In this document: positions 13,862 through 26,790 of the stretch, piece after piece
Layout: each line of letters starts with the position of its first letter
Position numbering within the stretch: position 1 is the first letter of the stretch
Assembly (NCBI GenBank): GCA_964020155.1
Contig: OZ026546.1
Span: 3,508,900-3,572,899 of the forward strand
Direction: 5' to 3'
DNA: 64,000 nucleotides
Origin: Chondrilla cf. caribensis
Taxonomy: Eukaryota > Porifera > Demospongiae > Chondrillida > Chondrillidae
The notes under the pieces: model-generated
The model's input: only the letters and a program-made list of their open reading frames with translations
What the model was told of the DNA's origin: nothing
The model's database searches: none
Made by a program: the position numbers and the translations under genes

Positions 13862-14116
13862 TTAAACATCAGCGTAGACTACTTTATTGTCGACTGGAGG
13901 AGGAGCTATCGGATGTGGGTGGCTGTGGTCAATCTCAGCGTAGTGTCCCAACAGGCCATCAGTGGATCGTGGACTGGAGTTCTCACTGGAGCTTGAGTTG
14001 TTCTGAGATAAGTGAAATCAGTTCACATGAAATGAGTGATTTCACCGTCAATGATGCAAATCAATGTTTGCTCTACATAATGATCTGTCTTAAGTTTGGT
14101 GATGAAATGTGATGAA

Positions 14117-14161
<45 letters not shown>

Positions 14162-16717
14162 CATGTGTGTGTGTGTTTGTGTGCGTGTGCGTGTGTGTGC
14201 GTGTGTACGTGTGTGTGTGTGTGTGCGTGTGCGTGTGTATGCATGCATGTGTGTGTGCATGTGTGTGTGTGTGTGTGTGCGTGTGTGTGTGTGCGTGTGA
14301 GTGTGTGTGATCTTGTGTCTACTGATGAGTCCCCATTTGTAGATTAGTACAAAAACGGTGTTCACTTACATTGACTACATTTGGTGGACACTCAATAGGG
14401 ACTTTATTACTTATGTCACTATTGTCAAGAAAGTAAAGTAGATGTGATTACTCTCAACAGCACATCATGCATAGCATCCTTATATTACCGTGATTTCTTG
14501 CTTCCGTGAGTCCCAATCCCTTCAGCTGTGTCCTTCGCTGTCATTATGGGGCTGCCATTTCCAAATATGGGTTTTCCTGTTTGCGATTGAGTGCTGAATA
14601 TGGGTAAACAGGAAAACGTGAATCTGGCACCGTCATGTCTGAAAGCATGAGAGGATGCACAGTGTGGATTCAGCAGTCACACATCCCCTACACAAGAAAG
14701 GTTATTATAGAAACCCCCCCCAGAAGTGTTCCAAATTTAATTATCTAATTATGGTACAGTTAGTGGACTCTCCCAAGACCACCAGTTCACAGAAATATAA
14801 ATTGAGTTCTTAAAAGTGAAAATTGACTGAAAGTAAAAGCCTTACAATGTCATAACACCCCTGTAACTGCCTGCACAAATGTACAGGATATACATACTGT
14901 AGGTATATACAGGCGGTTTCTCAGGAAAGTTTTAAACTGAAGGGACACTTTGAATATGATCACACCTAGTTGAAACATCATCTACAATTCACTAACAAAC
15001 GTGAATGCAACAGTACCTGACAGGTCTGTTCCGTGTGTGCTGGAAAACATCTGGACCTATAGCAACAGAATGCAACATTACATCATAACAAATGGAACAG
15101 TATACACTCATAATACTATTAAACCTATATGTACGTACAGCAGGACAATAATGTGGAACGTGAGGTTCAGTACAGAGTGGTGGAATATAAGAAACCCGTC
15201 TTAGGCCGTCAATATGGCCATGACTGTATGAACCCATGTTTAGTGAAACTCTGATAGAAGTTCACATTTAGAATCGAACATGCCACAAAGTGTTCTAGAG
15301 GAGGCTGCAAATTCATAAAAGCAAGAAATTATTCTATACCATTTCATCCCAAGGGATACAGGCTGCCATAGACATATGCTTTCTTTGTTGGTGTGAAGAA
15401 TCACTAATACACATACATGGACTGAGATCTGGGTTCAGTTCATTGTGTGTGAGACACATATCACTTCAAGTATACTATAAGGTACTAGCTGTCAAAATAA
15501 TACTAGTGAGGTTAAAACACCTGTAGTAAAAATGTATGTACATATTACATCTGTTTCTCTGTATGAATAACCACTAGCAAAGACTATATGAAGAAGATAT
15601 GTCGCATTATACATTATGTATATGGCAAGAAGGGGCATCAATGTGGTTCATTTTTAATTAATTATACTGAATACACATTGTGTTGTTGTATATGTGCTCC
15701 ACTCACATAATATCACATCACACATGCCAAATTTCCTGTCACTACGATGGCGTAAACATAGTAGAATTATGACAATACAGGTGACAACTGCTGCAACAAG
15801 GAGCGTAGCCAGTACTATGGCAACAGGCACAGCCACAGGAAATTCAGGGGCTGAAGTGGAAAACGACATCACAGTAGAATGACATTAAATACATCCACCA
15901 AGCACATCCATGTTATTTCTTACATTGGTCATAATCAATATCAACTTCTTGTATATCAAGACCTGTATAAAAAATGGAAACCAAAATACCACTCACAAAC
16001 TTCCAAAGTACATTTAGTAATACCACATACCATCTGATGTATTATAGACAGGGACCATCATATTCTTGTAGAGACCAAAGTCCTCTCCTTTAACTTGTGT
16101 TTCAACTTGCAAAGGATACTCTACATCTGGTGACAGTCCCTCAAACTCAAAGGTATCATTATGTCTTCCAATGAGAGACTCATTGTTAACTGTAATTCTC
16201 ACTTGTTCCAGTGGAGGACACCCTTCACTAGTAATGTTCAACAACACTATCAAGGTTGTCTCCTTTCTCGTATATGAAATGGATAATTCTAGTGGTGAAT
16301 CTGAAAGAAACATTTATAATTACACAAACAAAAAATAACAAACTCCAATCATTGTGTACCTCTGAATGTAACATAAACCACTTCACTGGGAACATCCTTT
16401 TCAAGAGGCACTATACAAGTGTAGCTGGTTACACTAGGCTGAGTTTGAGTGATACTGACTCTACTGAATCCTTCTGTTCGAAATATACTTATATTGTGTC
16501 CGTCCATTCCATTGAGTCCTCCTGGTGTGGTAACCGTGCCATTTACCTCCCAGGATGATGCAGGTACATTGTCCCACTTGCATATGAGTCTGGCAGTCTC
16601 TCCCGGACAGAAAACATCCTTGTTTTGCTCAAACTTCAGTTGAGGAACTTCACAGCAAACAAGAGATATGCAAGAAAACGGGAGTAGTAAAAAGACATAA
16701 AGTTCTATTCCTTTCAT
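13862..16717 (-). CDS. IgR3: Ig-FN3 transmembrane receptor with ITIM-type tail
   Basis: Six exons (minus): 16717-16360, 16300-16031, 15962-15924, 15850-15724, 14418-14370 and 14002-13862; joined frame about 327 aa. The signal peptide (YVFLLLPFSCISLVCC) leads to an Ig domain starting EVPQLKFEQNK, with ARLIC, SSW and YTC, then FN3 (FEGLSPDVEYPLQVET), a linker (GLDIQEVDIDYDQ) and a TM (PVAVPVAIVLATLLVAAVV). The tail has a Ser/Asn-rich start, GHYAEI, PIAPPPV and a C-terminal VVYADV that fits the ITIM consensus. The ectodomain belongs to the IgR4/6/7/8 group, but the TM-to-tail part is shared with IgR1. Intron 4 is long (15723-14419), intron 5 carries a GT repeat, and the 14.0-15.1 kb sequence is a paralogue of 5.2-6.1 kb. 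Inferred inhibitory receptor, counterpart of the NPAY-type genes. Confidence 0.8.
14116..14311. repeat. GT microsatellite in IgR3 intron 5
   Basis: GT/GC dinucleotides between the two tail exons. The equivalent intron of IgR1 has a shorter, imperfect version at about 5260-5340. Confidence 0.9.
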
Positions 16718-19532
16718 TATTCCCTAGGTATTTTCACTGAACTATATAATTAAAAAGGCTCTACACTTACAAAACCTTCATACAATCTAAATGTAAGTCT
16801 CAACAAAGACAAAGCTATTATATACGCAAACATCAAATGACGTCAGTGGAGAGGTATGTCCCGTACGTTCCCTAGCGTAAACGGCCGGAACAGTGTCAAC
16901 ATCGACTTGCAACATATAACCCTAGATTATTACTATAATCGAGCACGTATTACGACAATTATTACACAGTAGGTAGTTTGCTATTATACCCTAATACGTA
17001 ATTTACTGTATCGTAGAATGGACATAGAAAAACACCGTTCATTTATATGGATATTTTTTACATAAATCAGACCTAACTTGGAACAACGAAGCAACTATTC
17101 CTAGCCATTATATATTTTAGTCACTTTACCTCTATAAATTAGTGTTGACCGTCAATAAAACAGTTTATCCGTTCAAGCCCTCCACCAACTCAGAACTGGA
17201 CAAGTTTTGCGATGGTCGCGGAGACATGACCAATGGCATGGGACTTCCCCGAAATGTGATAAAATGGCCGAACGTTTATTGTACGGTTGCCAAATGCAAT
17301 TTATGTGAAGTTGCCTTAAAATGGATGATTGGAGATCTCGTACTGAGTTCTGTACTATTTATAGGGTAAGAATTCGTTTATACTTACGTTTGAAGCTTGA
17401 TTTTATTTAGATGAAAGAAATTGGGAAATTGAAACGTGTCCGTATTCCTTTATTCCTCTGGTTAGTTAGCTAAGATTGTTGGGAGATTAATTTTTCATGG
17501 TAATTTGGGAGTACAGTATGTCTCTCATTCCTAATCAGCAATTTGCTTACATTGACCCTTGTTCTGTCCAGATTTTGCAGATTCACATCATACGTTGTAC
17601 TGTGGTAATACATGATGACAGTTGCAGTGGAGGATCCAGAAAAACAATCTGAGGGGGGCATGCCATATATGTGCAGTATATCTTCCGAGGCTCGCATCAT
17701 GATGATGATACTACAGTCTATTGTGTGTGGAATTTGTGCATGTGTGGCATTTGAGTATATATCACGATACTTCAAATTAGTCTCAAACATTTTGTTACTC
17801 CACTAAAAAGCTTCTAGTATTTTAGGATTTGGTAAAGATGTATTGATAGAGGTTAGAATTTTCATCTTCCACTGTACAACCGTGGACTACATAGGAGGGT
17901 GAGTGTATACATTTGTGATATCTCTTTTGAAGGCCTATTGAATATTTCATGTCTGTGCTGGGGGGCAGGCCCCTTTGGCCCTATACTAAATCCCCCACTG
18001 CAGTTAGGATGACGGTATTATGTATAAACCACTTGTGTCCATGTGTACATCTTGATTGATTGATGTAATCGAATATTGTAATTGAACTACAGATCAAACC
18101 CTCCCATGTAGTCAGGTATCAATGTATACTCACTACCCAATACTAATAAACACTGTATTACAGTGAAGTACACTATCCAAGTTATCTCTGGTCATGCCCC
18201 CAGGGAATTACTCCACCTACAAACACTGCACTGCTACAGATTGACCTAACCCTAAATTGTCGTACAACTCATGCTTGTAGATGATTTAGAAAGGGGGATT
18301 TCAATTTGATGTGTGAAACATGTTGGTACTGACAAACACAATGTATACATGTGTAGTCTATGGTACAGTGGAGAGTGGTGAAGCTTCAAAGAACCTTTCT
18401 CTGGCCCACAACAAGGCCACTGGTTTGAATTTCAATCACCCAATAGTCTGGCAGGAGGGGAGGGGTTGTACAATGTAATCCAATCCCTCTCACTGGTCTG
18501 TGTTGACCTGTATGCAGCTAACTTGAGATGTGACAAATGTACTAATATTGGTTTAGATTGTATATTATGAATTTTACTAGTATAGTCTATTGAGTAATAG
18601 TGTTGTTTTTTTGATATTTATGTATATTTTCATTTCATAAGTTTAATACTATATATTAATTTTTATACACCACAATGTATTTATAGTATAAATAATTAAT
18701 ACTGCAATTATATTTAATGTGTAATGCATGTAATTATACAAAATAGTTTGTGTACTTGTTTGAAAGATTATAATACAATATTTATATTATAGTAATACTG
18801 AGAATTGACAATAATATTATGCTTACACATAATGCTTATACAAGTACATCTATTTCAATGAAGGTGTGAATTGCTCCAATTGTTGGCAGACAGATCTATA
18901 TACAATTTTACTGTTTTGTCCCTCTGACCTTGTTTATCAATAATTGAACTCCTTTTATGAGTCGCGATTGACTGAATCCTGATTCTGTATGCTATCAATA
19001 TCCTTTTTGGTATGCACTTATATGACTGTTAGCGTTGTTAGAAGTTTGATACGGTCACATGCCCGTGCACTTTTCTGTCTGTCATAACATTATTACAATG
19101 CTGTATTTGGTGAATATGTATAGCAATTGAAAATGATTGTATGTACAATGTGGTGTGCACCATATATATTATATTTACGAGGATAACAAGTATCGATGAA
19201 TAGTTTTGTATGTACTGAGCATATGCACGTATATATAGTGCTAATATAATATGTGTATTTGTGCACATATAATGTAATAATTATAATATCTATGTGTGGG
19301 TATGGTTGACTGTGTGCGTACTATCTATATATGTATGTGTGCATGTATGTGTTTATAATATTATTATTCAGCTGTTCACATACACGTGCAATACATCTGT
19401 ATCATATTTTTATTAAACACTCCATTATAGTACCTTTGTTGTATTAATTAAACAGTCAAACTGTTCCTGTGGATTAATACAATACTACATGAAATGCACA
19501 ATTGTCTCATTTTTAATACAATTTAATATGGT
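16718..19532. other. IgR3-IgR4 intergenic region; no gene seen
   Basis: Contains the IgR3 upstream block (17240-17270). From about 17900 onward the sequence is similar to the spacers at 32.6-33.6, 35.7-37.3 and 39.4-41.0 kb (for example gttatctctggtca at about 18181, 35897 and 39551), so it is duplicated spacer DNA. ORFs at 17142 and 17612 show no recognisable domain. Confidence 0.6.
17240..17270 (-). promoter_or_regulatory. kappaB-like and YY1-like motifs upstream of IgR3
   Basis: GGGACTTCCC at 17240-17249 fits the NF-kappaB consensus GGGRNYYYCC. AAAATGGCCG follows about a dozen bases later. The pair is about 520 bp from the IgR3 start codon, farther than in other copies. Confidence 0.45.
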
Positions 19533-20887
19533 TCAAAGGTTAATGTAAAGTCTTTCATTGGGCACTGGATTCATCTCCATGGTAACATATGCTGGATTGT
19601 GTTCTGTCACTACTATGTCTTCAGGTGGTCTCTCATCACCACCTCCCACAGCTGGATCTGAAGGACAGAATAAGCATATGCTTCATGGATGTACTACAGT
19701 ACCAGCTATACAAATAGTGCAATCATCCCCGAACTGTTCCATTTGGTATGTTAGGTACCACACGTGTAATAGACAACAGAAATGTAACCGATATTTAACC
19801 ATGACGCATGTACATAAATAGAGATGTACGGATGCATGGACACGCAGACAGACAGACACATGCACACACACATGTGACATGCTGTATATTTGTGTACCTG
19901 TTTTCCTGTGATGTGAACGCAGCAGGATTACAACACCAAGGATAACAGCTGCTGTAACAAGGAGCAAAGCCAGTACTATAGCGACAGGCACAGCCACAGG
20001 AACTACAGGGACTGAAGTGGACAACAACACCACAGTGGAATGGCAATACACTGGATAGATACAAGCTTATCCATGTTATTCCTTACATTGGTCATAATTG
20101 ATATCAACTTTTTGTATATCAAGACCTGCATAAAAATGGCAACCTAAATACCACTCGCAAAACTTCCAAAGTACATTTAGTAATACCACATACCATTTGA
20201 TGTGTTATAGACAGGAACTGTCATATTCTTGTAGAGACCAAAGTCCTCTCCTTCAACTTGTGTTTCAACTTTTAAAGGATACTCTACATCTGGTGACAGC
20301 CCCTCAGACTCGAAGGTATCATTATGTCTTCCAATGAGAGACGTGTTGTTAACTGTAATTCTCACTTGTTCCAGTGGAGGACACCCTTCACTAGTAACAT
20401 TCAACAACACTAGCAAAGAGGGTTCCTTTCTCATGTATGAAATGGATAATTTTAGCTGAGAATCTGAAAGAAGGAAATGTTTATATAATTACACACAGCA
20501 GATAACAAACTCCAAACATTGTGTACCTCTGAATGTAACATTAATCACTTCACTGGGGAAATCCACATCAAGAGACACTACACAAGTGTAGCTGGTTACA
20601 CTAGGCTGAGTTTGAGTGATACCGACTCTAGTGAATCCTTCTGTTAGAGATGTGCTTGTACTGTGTCCGGCCATTCCATCGAGTCCTCCTATCGTGGTAA
20701 ATGTGTCATTTACCTTCCAGGATGATGCAGGTACATTTTCCCACTTGCATATAAATCTGGCAGTCTCTCCAGGACAGAAAACATCCTTGTTCTGCTCAAT
20801 CTTCAGTTGAGGAACTTCACAACAAACTAGAGATATATTATAGAAATGTAGTAGTAGTAGAAATACGTAAACTGAAATTTTAGCCAT
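19533..20887 (-). CDS. IgR4: Ig-FN3 transmembrane receptor with NPAY/YxxM/YxNL tail
   Basis: Five exons (minus): 20887-20527, 20463-20194, 20125-20087, 20011-19898 and 19657-19533, all phase 1, about 302 aa. Signal peptide VFLLLLHFYNISLVCC; Ig domain with ARFIC, SSW and YTC; FN3-like exon with FESEGLSPDVEYPLKVET; linker GLDIQKVDINYDQ; TM PVAVPVAIVLALLLVTAAVIL; basic stop-transfer RSHHRK. The tail has PPEDIVV, EHNPAYVTM, ten residues and a C-terminal YINL. INL at the C-terminus could also fit a class II PDZ ligand. All domain landmarks are intact. A kappaB-like site lies about 120 bp upstream. Inferred signalling receptor of the ITAM-like class. Confidence 0.83.
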
Positions 20888-21004
20888 TGTACCCTAGGTA
20901 TATTTAACCCTGTATAATCCTAACCATTACTGAACTCTATATATATTGTATAACAGACGGCTTACCCAAAAGTCACATCCAGGAATCACGTAAACGTACC
21001 AAAT

Positions 21005-21037
21005 GGGACTTCCCCGAACTCAGATAAAATGGCCGCC
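21005..21037 (-). promoter_or_regulatory. kappaB-like and YY1-like motifs upstream of IgR4
   Basis: GGGACTTCCC at 21005-21014 and AAAATGGCCGCC at 21026-21037, about 120-150 bp upstream of the IgR4 start codon. The arrangement and spacing match IgR6, IgR7 and IgR8. Function is inferred from consensus only. Confidence 0.55.
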
Positions 21038-21039
21038 AT

Positions 21040-23121
21040 TTATTTGTGTCGGCAGGTTTGTAAAGGGATCTTATATTGAGGATGAAAATAGTTTGGTGAT
21101 ACTTATTTGATTTGCTTATGTCATTTTTATAGGATAGTAATTTTATTCCTGAATTGTCAGAGTCGGTTGACCTACCGGAGGAAATACCAGTTTTGTTATG
21201 GTTAACACGAAAGTAAGACTTGTTGAATTTTGAATCATTATAATCTCATAGACGTATGCGTCGAAAGACCTTCACTCTGGATTGTTCAATACCGATAATG
21301 CATAACTCATCTGTAATGAAGAATACTGTTAGTTCTCCTTGTGTGCTCCCATATGCATATAGTTGGGTGCCATGGATCCACTCTCTTTTATGAACTCACT
21401 TTTGGAGAATATTTCCCAAAAGACAGATAGTGTGTTTTTATTCTGCTACAATCAATATTCATACAATTACCATACTCCACTGCTCTAGTGGTATATTCAT
21501 GTAGGTGCCAATATGAAATGAGAGGACAGTGAAACCTCTATTGAAAGGACGCTCTGAATAAAGGACACCATATAGAAATTACCTCACTACAAAGGACACT
21601 TTCTAAGGCATTCAAAATAGACTTCCCTATAGTGTTGATACATTTTTCACCTCTGAAGAGTAGACAATCTCTCTTCAGTGGACAAATTATCTGGTCCCAA
21701 TGTGCCCTTTATAAAGAGGATTCATGTACTGTAGACCTTTAGTATCCCTTTTGGGTGGTGGGTAGGAAGGTGCTCTTATCCTGACTGGGGGCGGGTGACA
21801 ATAGCTCATGGGGCTACTATTAGGGCTCTAATTTATATTATTGTGGTAGCTACTCTCAAAACATGTTAGTGCATAGAAGTAATAGCTATACATATCTACT
21901 TTAAAATATATGAAATTTAAAGGCTGGTGTTCATTACTTTGAGGAAATCCAAACAAATTACTTGTCCCCCTATGACTGACCAAATTGTGGACTGATTTAT
22001 ATTGCCAGTAGAAAATTATATTGATGAATTACGTCATTCAGCCTATAAACTTCTAAAGATAGTACATGCAATATAATTATAATTGGTTGAAATTTGAAGA
22101 ATTTGATTATAAGAATTTATATGTGTGTTAATAGACTAACCTGTATCTACCGATGTCCCAGCGTCAATAAAGAAGTAGTTATTATAGACTTACATCAATA
22201 CACGGCTTCACCAATAAAATACACCGAGACAGACAACAGAATTTTCGGGCTGCTTATGGCACCCAATAATTCCATTTATCTATAGTGTACAATTGAACAG
22301 GCCAATCCCATATCGAAATGGTCCTATGATCCTAACGAGACAGACAACAGAATTGGTGGGCGCTTATTCCATTAAACTACAGTTTAGGATTGAACAGGTC
22401 AACCCTGTATTGAAATGGTCCTATCCTACTGTCCACAATAATGTTTGCCCACCGTGTGTATAGTGTATGCATGATAAGCTTGTCTTTATCCCACAAGTCG
22501 TTTAATATTCAGCAAAACCAGTATACTAGAAAGATATGTTCTTCCTAGGCGATCCAAGACATGTACTGAACTAAACTAGGGATATTTTGTCTACGTAGCG
22601 ATCTCCAGCCCCACTCTTCATTTGGCTATTCTGCCTACAGATATGTACATATGTGTAACATCACTGCACAGAAATTCAGGATCTGTTTGGATAACACTTG
22701 GACATAGACATAGCATTATCTATAGCTGGCTAAGCCTAGGCCTCCTTCACAATGCAATTATGACCCTATGCTGAAATGATATGAGGCTATAGGAGAGACA
22801 GCCTACTCTAAATAACCATCAGCCGTTAATTTCAAGTACCAGCACTGGTCCAGTGATCTGCAGGTGGCACAGAATGGTATCATCATCCAGTTCTGTGTCC
22901 TTTGAAGGTCAGTATCAATGCTGACAAGTACAATCGTACATAATAACATATATTGCATGGCAGATGAACATTTTATATTAGAAACAATCACCCCATGTGG
23001 CCAGGTGCATATTGGTAAAGATGGCCAGGCTGTCATAAGATAAGGTGTGATTAATATGAAACTTCAAGCAAAGAGGCTTCAAGCCAGGTAGACACATGTG
23101 TGGTCAGTAGAAATTAGACTA
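21040..23121. other. IgR4-IgR5 intergenic region
   Basis: Holds the divergent exon-like block (about 21130-21215, acceptor ttttatag, then tgaattgtcagagtcggttg and a GTAAGA donor-like end), a MITE (21527-21731), and at 22090-23120 a paralogous copy of the IgR1-IgR2 spacer. No independent gene seen. Confidence 0.55.
21527..21731. mobile_element. pogo-like MITE, second family, diverged
   Basis: Starts CAGTGAAACCTCTATTGAAA and has the same interior as the copies at 36836, 40490 and 43367 (aaaggacaccat, cacctctgaagagt, cagtggacaa). The right terminus (gaggattcatgtactgta) is degraded. Confidence 0.7.
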
Positions 23122-24700
23122 CTAAAGGTTATCATAAAGTTGATGCAGGTGCTCTGGATTCATCTCCATGGAAACATAAGCTGGGTTTTGCTCTGGCACT
23201 ACTAAGTCTTCTGGTCTTCCCACAACATCTTCATATTTAGGCTCTGCAGCTGGATCTAGATGGTGGAATGATTTGTTAATTCTGTACCAATCACATATGG
23301 TATTATAATTAATTTGTGCAATTTTAGCTTTTCTCACAATAAGTTCTAAATGTTCCATCTGCACGATTGTACCATACAATAACCTAATACATGTAGTTTT
23401 TAAAAATAATATGCCATTATCATAGACTAGATGAATGGGATAGAGAATTATAATTAAATGGATAATTACAAGAAGAAACATGCAGTCCACTTGATAACAT
23501 TGTTAAGTGTATTGTACATATATGTTGTACATAGTTGTACAACTACGTATATGAACCTAGCAAGTACATACCATTTTTCTTCCCATTATGACGAGAACAT
23601 AACCAGGAACATGGCCATTACAAGGGACATGCAGTCCACTTGATAACAAGTGCATTAGACATGTATAGTTGTACAACTTACAAACCTAGCATGTACATAC
23701 CATTTTTCTTTCCATTATGACGACAAAGTAGCATGGTTACAACACCAAGGATGACAGCTGCTGCAACAAGGAGCAAAGCAAGTAATATGGCAACAGGCAC
23801 AGTCACAGGAACTACAGGGACTGAAGTGGACAACAACATCACAGTGGAATGACAGAATATGTACATTAGATTCTGATCAATTTCTTACATTGTTCAGTAC
23901 TTACAGCCACTTCACCATCTACATAGGAAAAATTCAAGTTAATCTCCAACTTGCATAGCACATTCACATAGGTATAACACATACCATCTGTATCTGGTTC
24001 ATCATAAATGTGAACTGGTATCTCTTTATAAAGACTGAATCCCTCTCCCTTAACCTGTGTCTCAACTCTCACTGTGTAGGATTCACCTGATGTCAAACTC
24101 TCAAATCTGAAGCTATCATTATGCCTTCCAATGATAAACGTATCATTAACTGTAAATCTCACTTGTTCCAGTGGAGGACATCCTTCACTGGTAACATTCA
24201 ACAATACTAGCAAAGAGCTTTCCTCATTTGTACACAATACAGATAGTTCAAGCTGAGAATCTGAAAGAAAGCCACAAAACAGTTACACAATCCACTAAGC
24301 TTAACAAGTATTAACCAAGATGTACCTTTGAATTTCACATCAAAAGTCTGGGAAAACTGCCTATGTCAGAGGTCACACAAGTGTAGGTAGTTGCACTAGG
24401 TTGAGTTTGAGTGATACTGACAATAGTATATCTTCCTAGTATCGACGAGTTTACACTGTGTCCTATAATATTATTGAGTTCATCAAGGGTGGTTTTTGTA
24501 CCATTCACAATCCAGGTTAATGCTGGCCTTTCAAGATCTTTCCAGGTACAAATAAGTCTGACTGTCTCTCCCAGGCAGAAAACATCCTTGTTCTGGTCAA
24601 TCGTCAGTTGAGGAACTTCACAGCAAACAAGACTGACATAGGAGAATAAACACAGTAAATTGATACAGTGGAGGAATCTCTTACAACATGATCCCCACAT
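23122..24700 (-). pseudogene. IgR5: IgR2-like receptor with frameshift at the end of the Ig exon
   Basis: Exons by alignment with IgR2 (minus): 24700-24326, 24260-23985, 23918-23889, 23820-23701 and 23255-23122. Signal peptide, Ig landmarks (VRLIC, LTW, YTC), FN3 exon with the DEPDTDG end, 30-bp linker, TM (PVTVPVAILLALLLVAAAVIL) and tail (PKYEDVV, NPAYVSM, ten residues, YDNL) are all present. Near 24345, the bases that read PSEAF in IgR2 are four shorter, which moves the frame to an immediate TGA at 24335-24337. As written, translation gives about 120 aa of Ig domain without a membrane anchor. The open downstream exons argue for a recent lesion, an allele, a secreted form or a base-call error. 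A partial duplicate of the TM-exon end lies at about 23571-23598. Confidence 0.7.
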
Positions 24701-24864
24701 GATTGGGACAACAAAACAACTATTCCTAGAGGCTGTATACGGCTCTTGTTTCACTTTTACAAATGCATGCTTACCGTAAATAGAACGGTACTTTTGTATA
24801 GTCTATAGTACGGTTGTATCCCTACACGAAATGACGACCTTACGATTGCGATTAATGATAGGTT

Positions 24865-24905
24865 GGGCTTTCCCCAAACTATGCGACAAAATGGCTGACG
24901 GATCG
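24865..24905 (-). promoter_or_regulatory. Diverged kappaB-like and YY1-like block upstream of IgR5
   Basis: GGGCTTTCCC at 24865-24874 deviates from GGGRNYYYCC at the fourth base; acaaaatggctgacgg follows. Homologous in position to the block upstream of the other genes, about 165 bp from the start codon. Confidence 0.35.
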
Positions 24906-25110
24906 AAACCAGTTGCTTCTAAAAGGGTCTTATAAATGGAGGAATGGCAATCTTCTAATGGTGCGTGCAAGCCTACTTATGTACTGCTTGTAGGGTAATG
25001 TACGTTATGGCTGAATTGGCAGGATTAATTGACCTGTTAGAGCAAAATGCCAGTTCCGTTAACGCTAGCGCTATGATTTATGTGTTCATTACTGAATGTA
25101 TTCAAAAAAT

Positions 25111-25771
25111 ACACTACATCTGGTGCCAGTCCCTCAAAACCGAAGTATCATTATGTCTTCCAATGACAGACTCGTTGTTTACTGTAACTCTCGCATGTTC
25201 CAGTGGAGGACACCCTTCACTAGTACTAGTAACATTCACTGATCATGACACGATCAAGAAGGTTTTCTTTCTCTTATATGAAATGGATAATTCAAGCTGA
25301 TAATCTGAAAGAATGACACATATATAATTACCCAAACAATTTTACTGTTTGTAATTTTTAATTACACAAGCAACAGATAGCGACCTTCAAATAATATTGT
25401 GTACCTCTGAATGTAACATAAACCACTTCACTGGGAACATCATCGACAGCTGCAGACACTGCACAACTGTGGCTGGTTACACTATAGGCTGAGTTTAAGT
25501 GATACTGACTCTAGTGAATCCTTCTGTTAGAGATGTATTTATATGGTGTCCGTCCATTCCATTGAGTCCTCCTGGTGTGTTGAGTGTTCCATTTACCTTC
25601 CAGGATGATACAGGTGCTTTGTCCCACTGGTATATGAGTGTGGCAGTCTCTCCCAAACAGATAACATCCTTGTTCTGCTCAATCTTCAGTTGAGAAACTT
25701 CACAGCAAACAAGAGATACGTATGTCAGAGAACAAGAGTAGTAGAAAACTGCAAACAAAAATTTCTGTCAT
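25111..25771 (-). pseudogene. Broken IgR copy: Ig exon plus partial FN3 exon
   Basis: The Ig exon relic (25771-25405) aligns with IgR3/6 (EVSQLKIEQNK, ATLIYQW, SSW). It has a frameshift between signal peptide and domain, a CAA-to-TAA change after RVSIT, a 2-bp insertion next to it, and the B-strand Cys changed to Tyr. The FN3 exon relic (25304 to about 25111) stops abruptly in the domain. The sequence to its left is the upstream block of IgR5, so a deletion removed linker, TM and tail. GGGGCTTCCC, a kappaB-like decamer, is still present at 25886-25895. Confidence 0.85.
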
Positions 25772-26640
25772 CGTATCATAATTGTGTTTAACCATATCTA
25801 GCACTCTGGATATGTGCGAGATATTATTACAACCCGGAAGGTTAATTGAAATGACGACTCCAGCAATTGCACAAGCATACCTAATGGGGCTTCCCCTAAA
25901 CTCAGACAAAATGGCCATCAGATCAATGCCTTCAGTTTCGTGGCGGCTAAGGGGGTCATGGAAGTAGCAGTAGTTTGATGGTACTTTCAGACTTAGTTAT
26001 GTACTTCTTGTAGAATAACAGGTGTTGTGGCTGAATTGGCAACATCATTTGACCTGACAGAGGAAAATATCAGTTTCATTGTGGTTGAATTTTATAACGA
26101 CAGTAAATCTTGTCGAATTCAGTTTCCTGGTTTGTTATCTTATGGACGTATACATTGAAAGGACCTATAAACTATGGTACAGTACTAAATTGTTGAAACC
26201 CCTTCTGAACCATGTAATAGAATTTTATAACAATATAAATAAACATGGCAGTTACGTACTTTACTGGTGTTTATCATTTTGCAATACTATTTTATCTGTA
26301 GGTCCACCAACCAAGGGACACAGTTAACATAACATGTTATCTTTGTTATAGTCTACTGGGTAATAGCAGTGATATTAATGTTTATTTTATTCACAGCAAA
26401 ACATATAATTTATTCACTAGATATTTTGCATAATATATATTTTACATACATTACAATGTACTCACAGTATTATTTCTATGATTATATTCTACATATAATT
26501 GATTTAATTATAATACTGGATTTTTTGTAGACATGTATTTGTACATATATTAATGTTTAATATGTACAGTTATCTTTGTAAATTGTATTGATATTTATTG
26601 TGCCACGGTGGTTGTGCAATATAGGCATACGGTAGTATGT

Positions 26641-26720
26641 CGATGTGTCTGTCTGTCTGTCTGTGTGTGTGTGTGTGTGTGCGTGCGTGTACATGTGTGC
26701 GTGCGTCACCAGGTTCTAAG

Positions 26721-26764
<44 letters not shown>

Positions 26765-26790
26765 TGCACACACACACGCGCGCACACACT
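26641..26790. repeat. Mirrored GT then CA microsatellite
   Basis: A (TG)n block followed, after a short unique spacer (caccaggttctaagctcg), by a (CA)n block. The pair can fold into a long stem. Confidence 0.85.

Noticed and set aside
14023..14365. His-Thr ORFs in the IgR3 tail intron
   Set aside because: Artefact of the GT repeat, although they overlap the real 49-bp exon at 14370-14418 closely.
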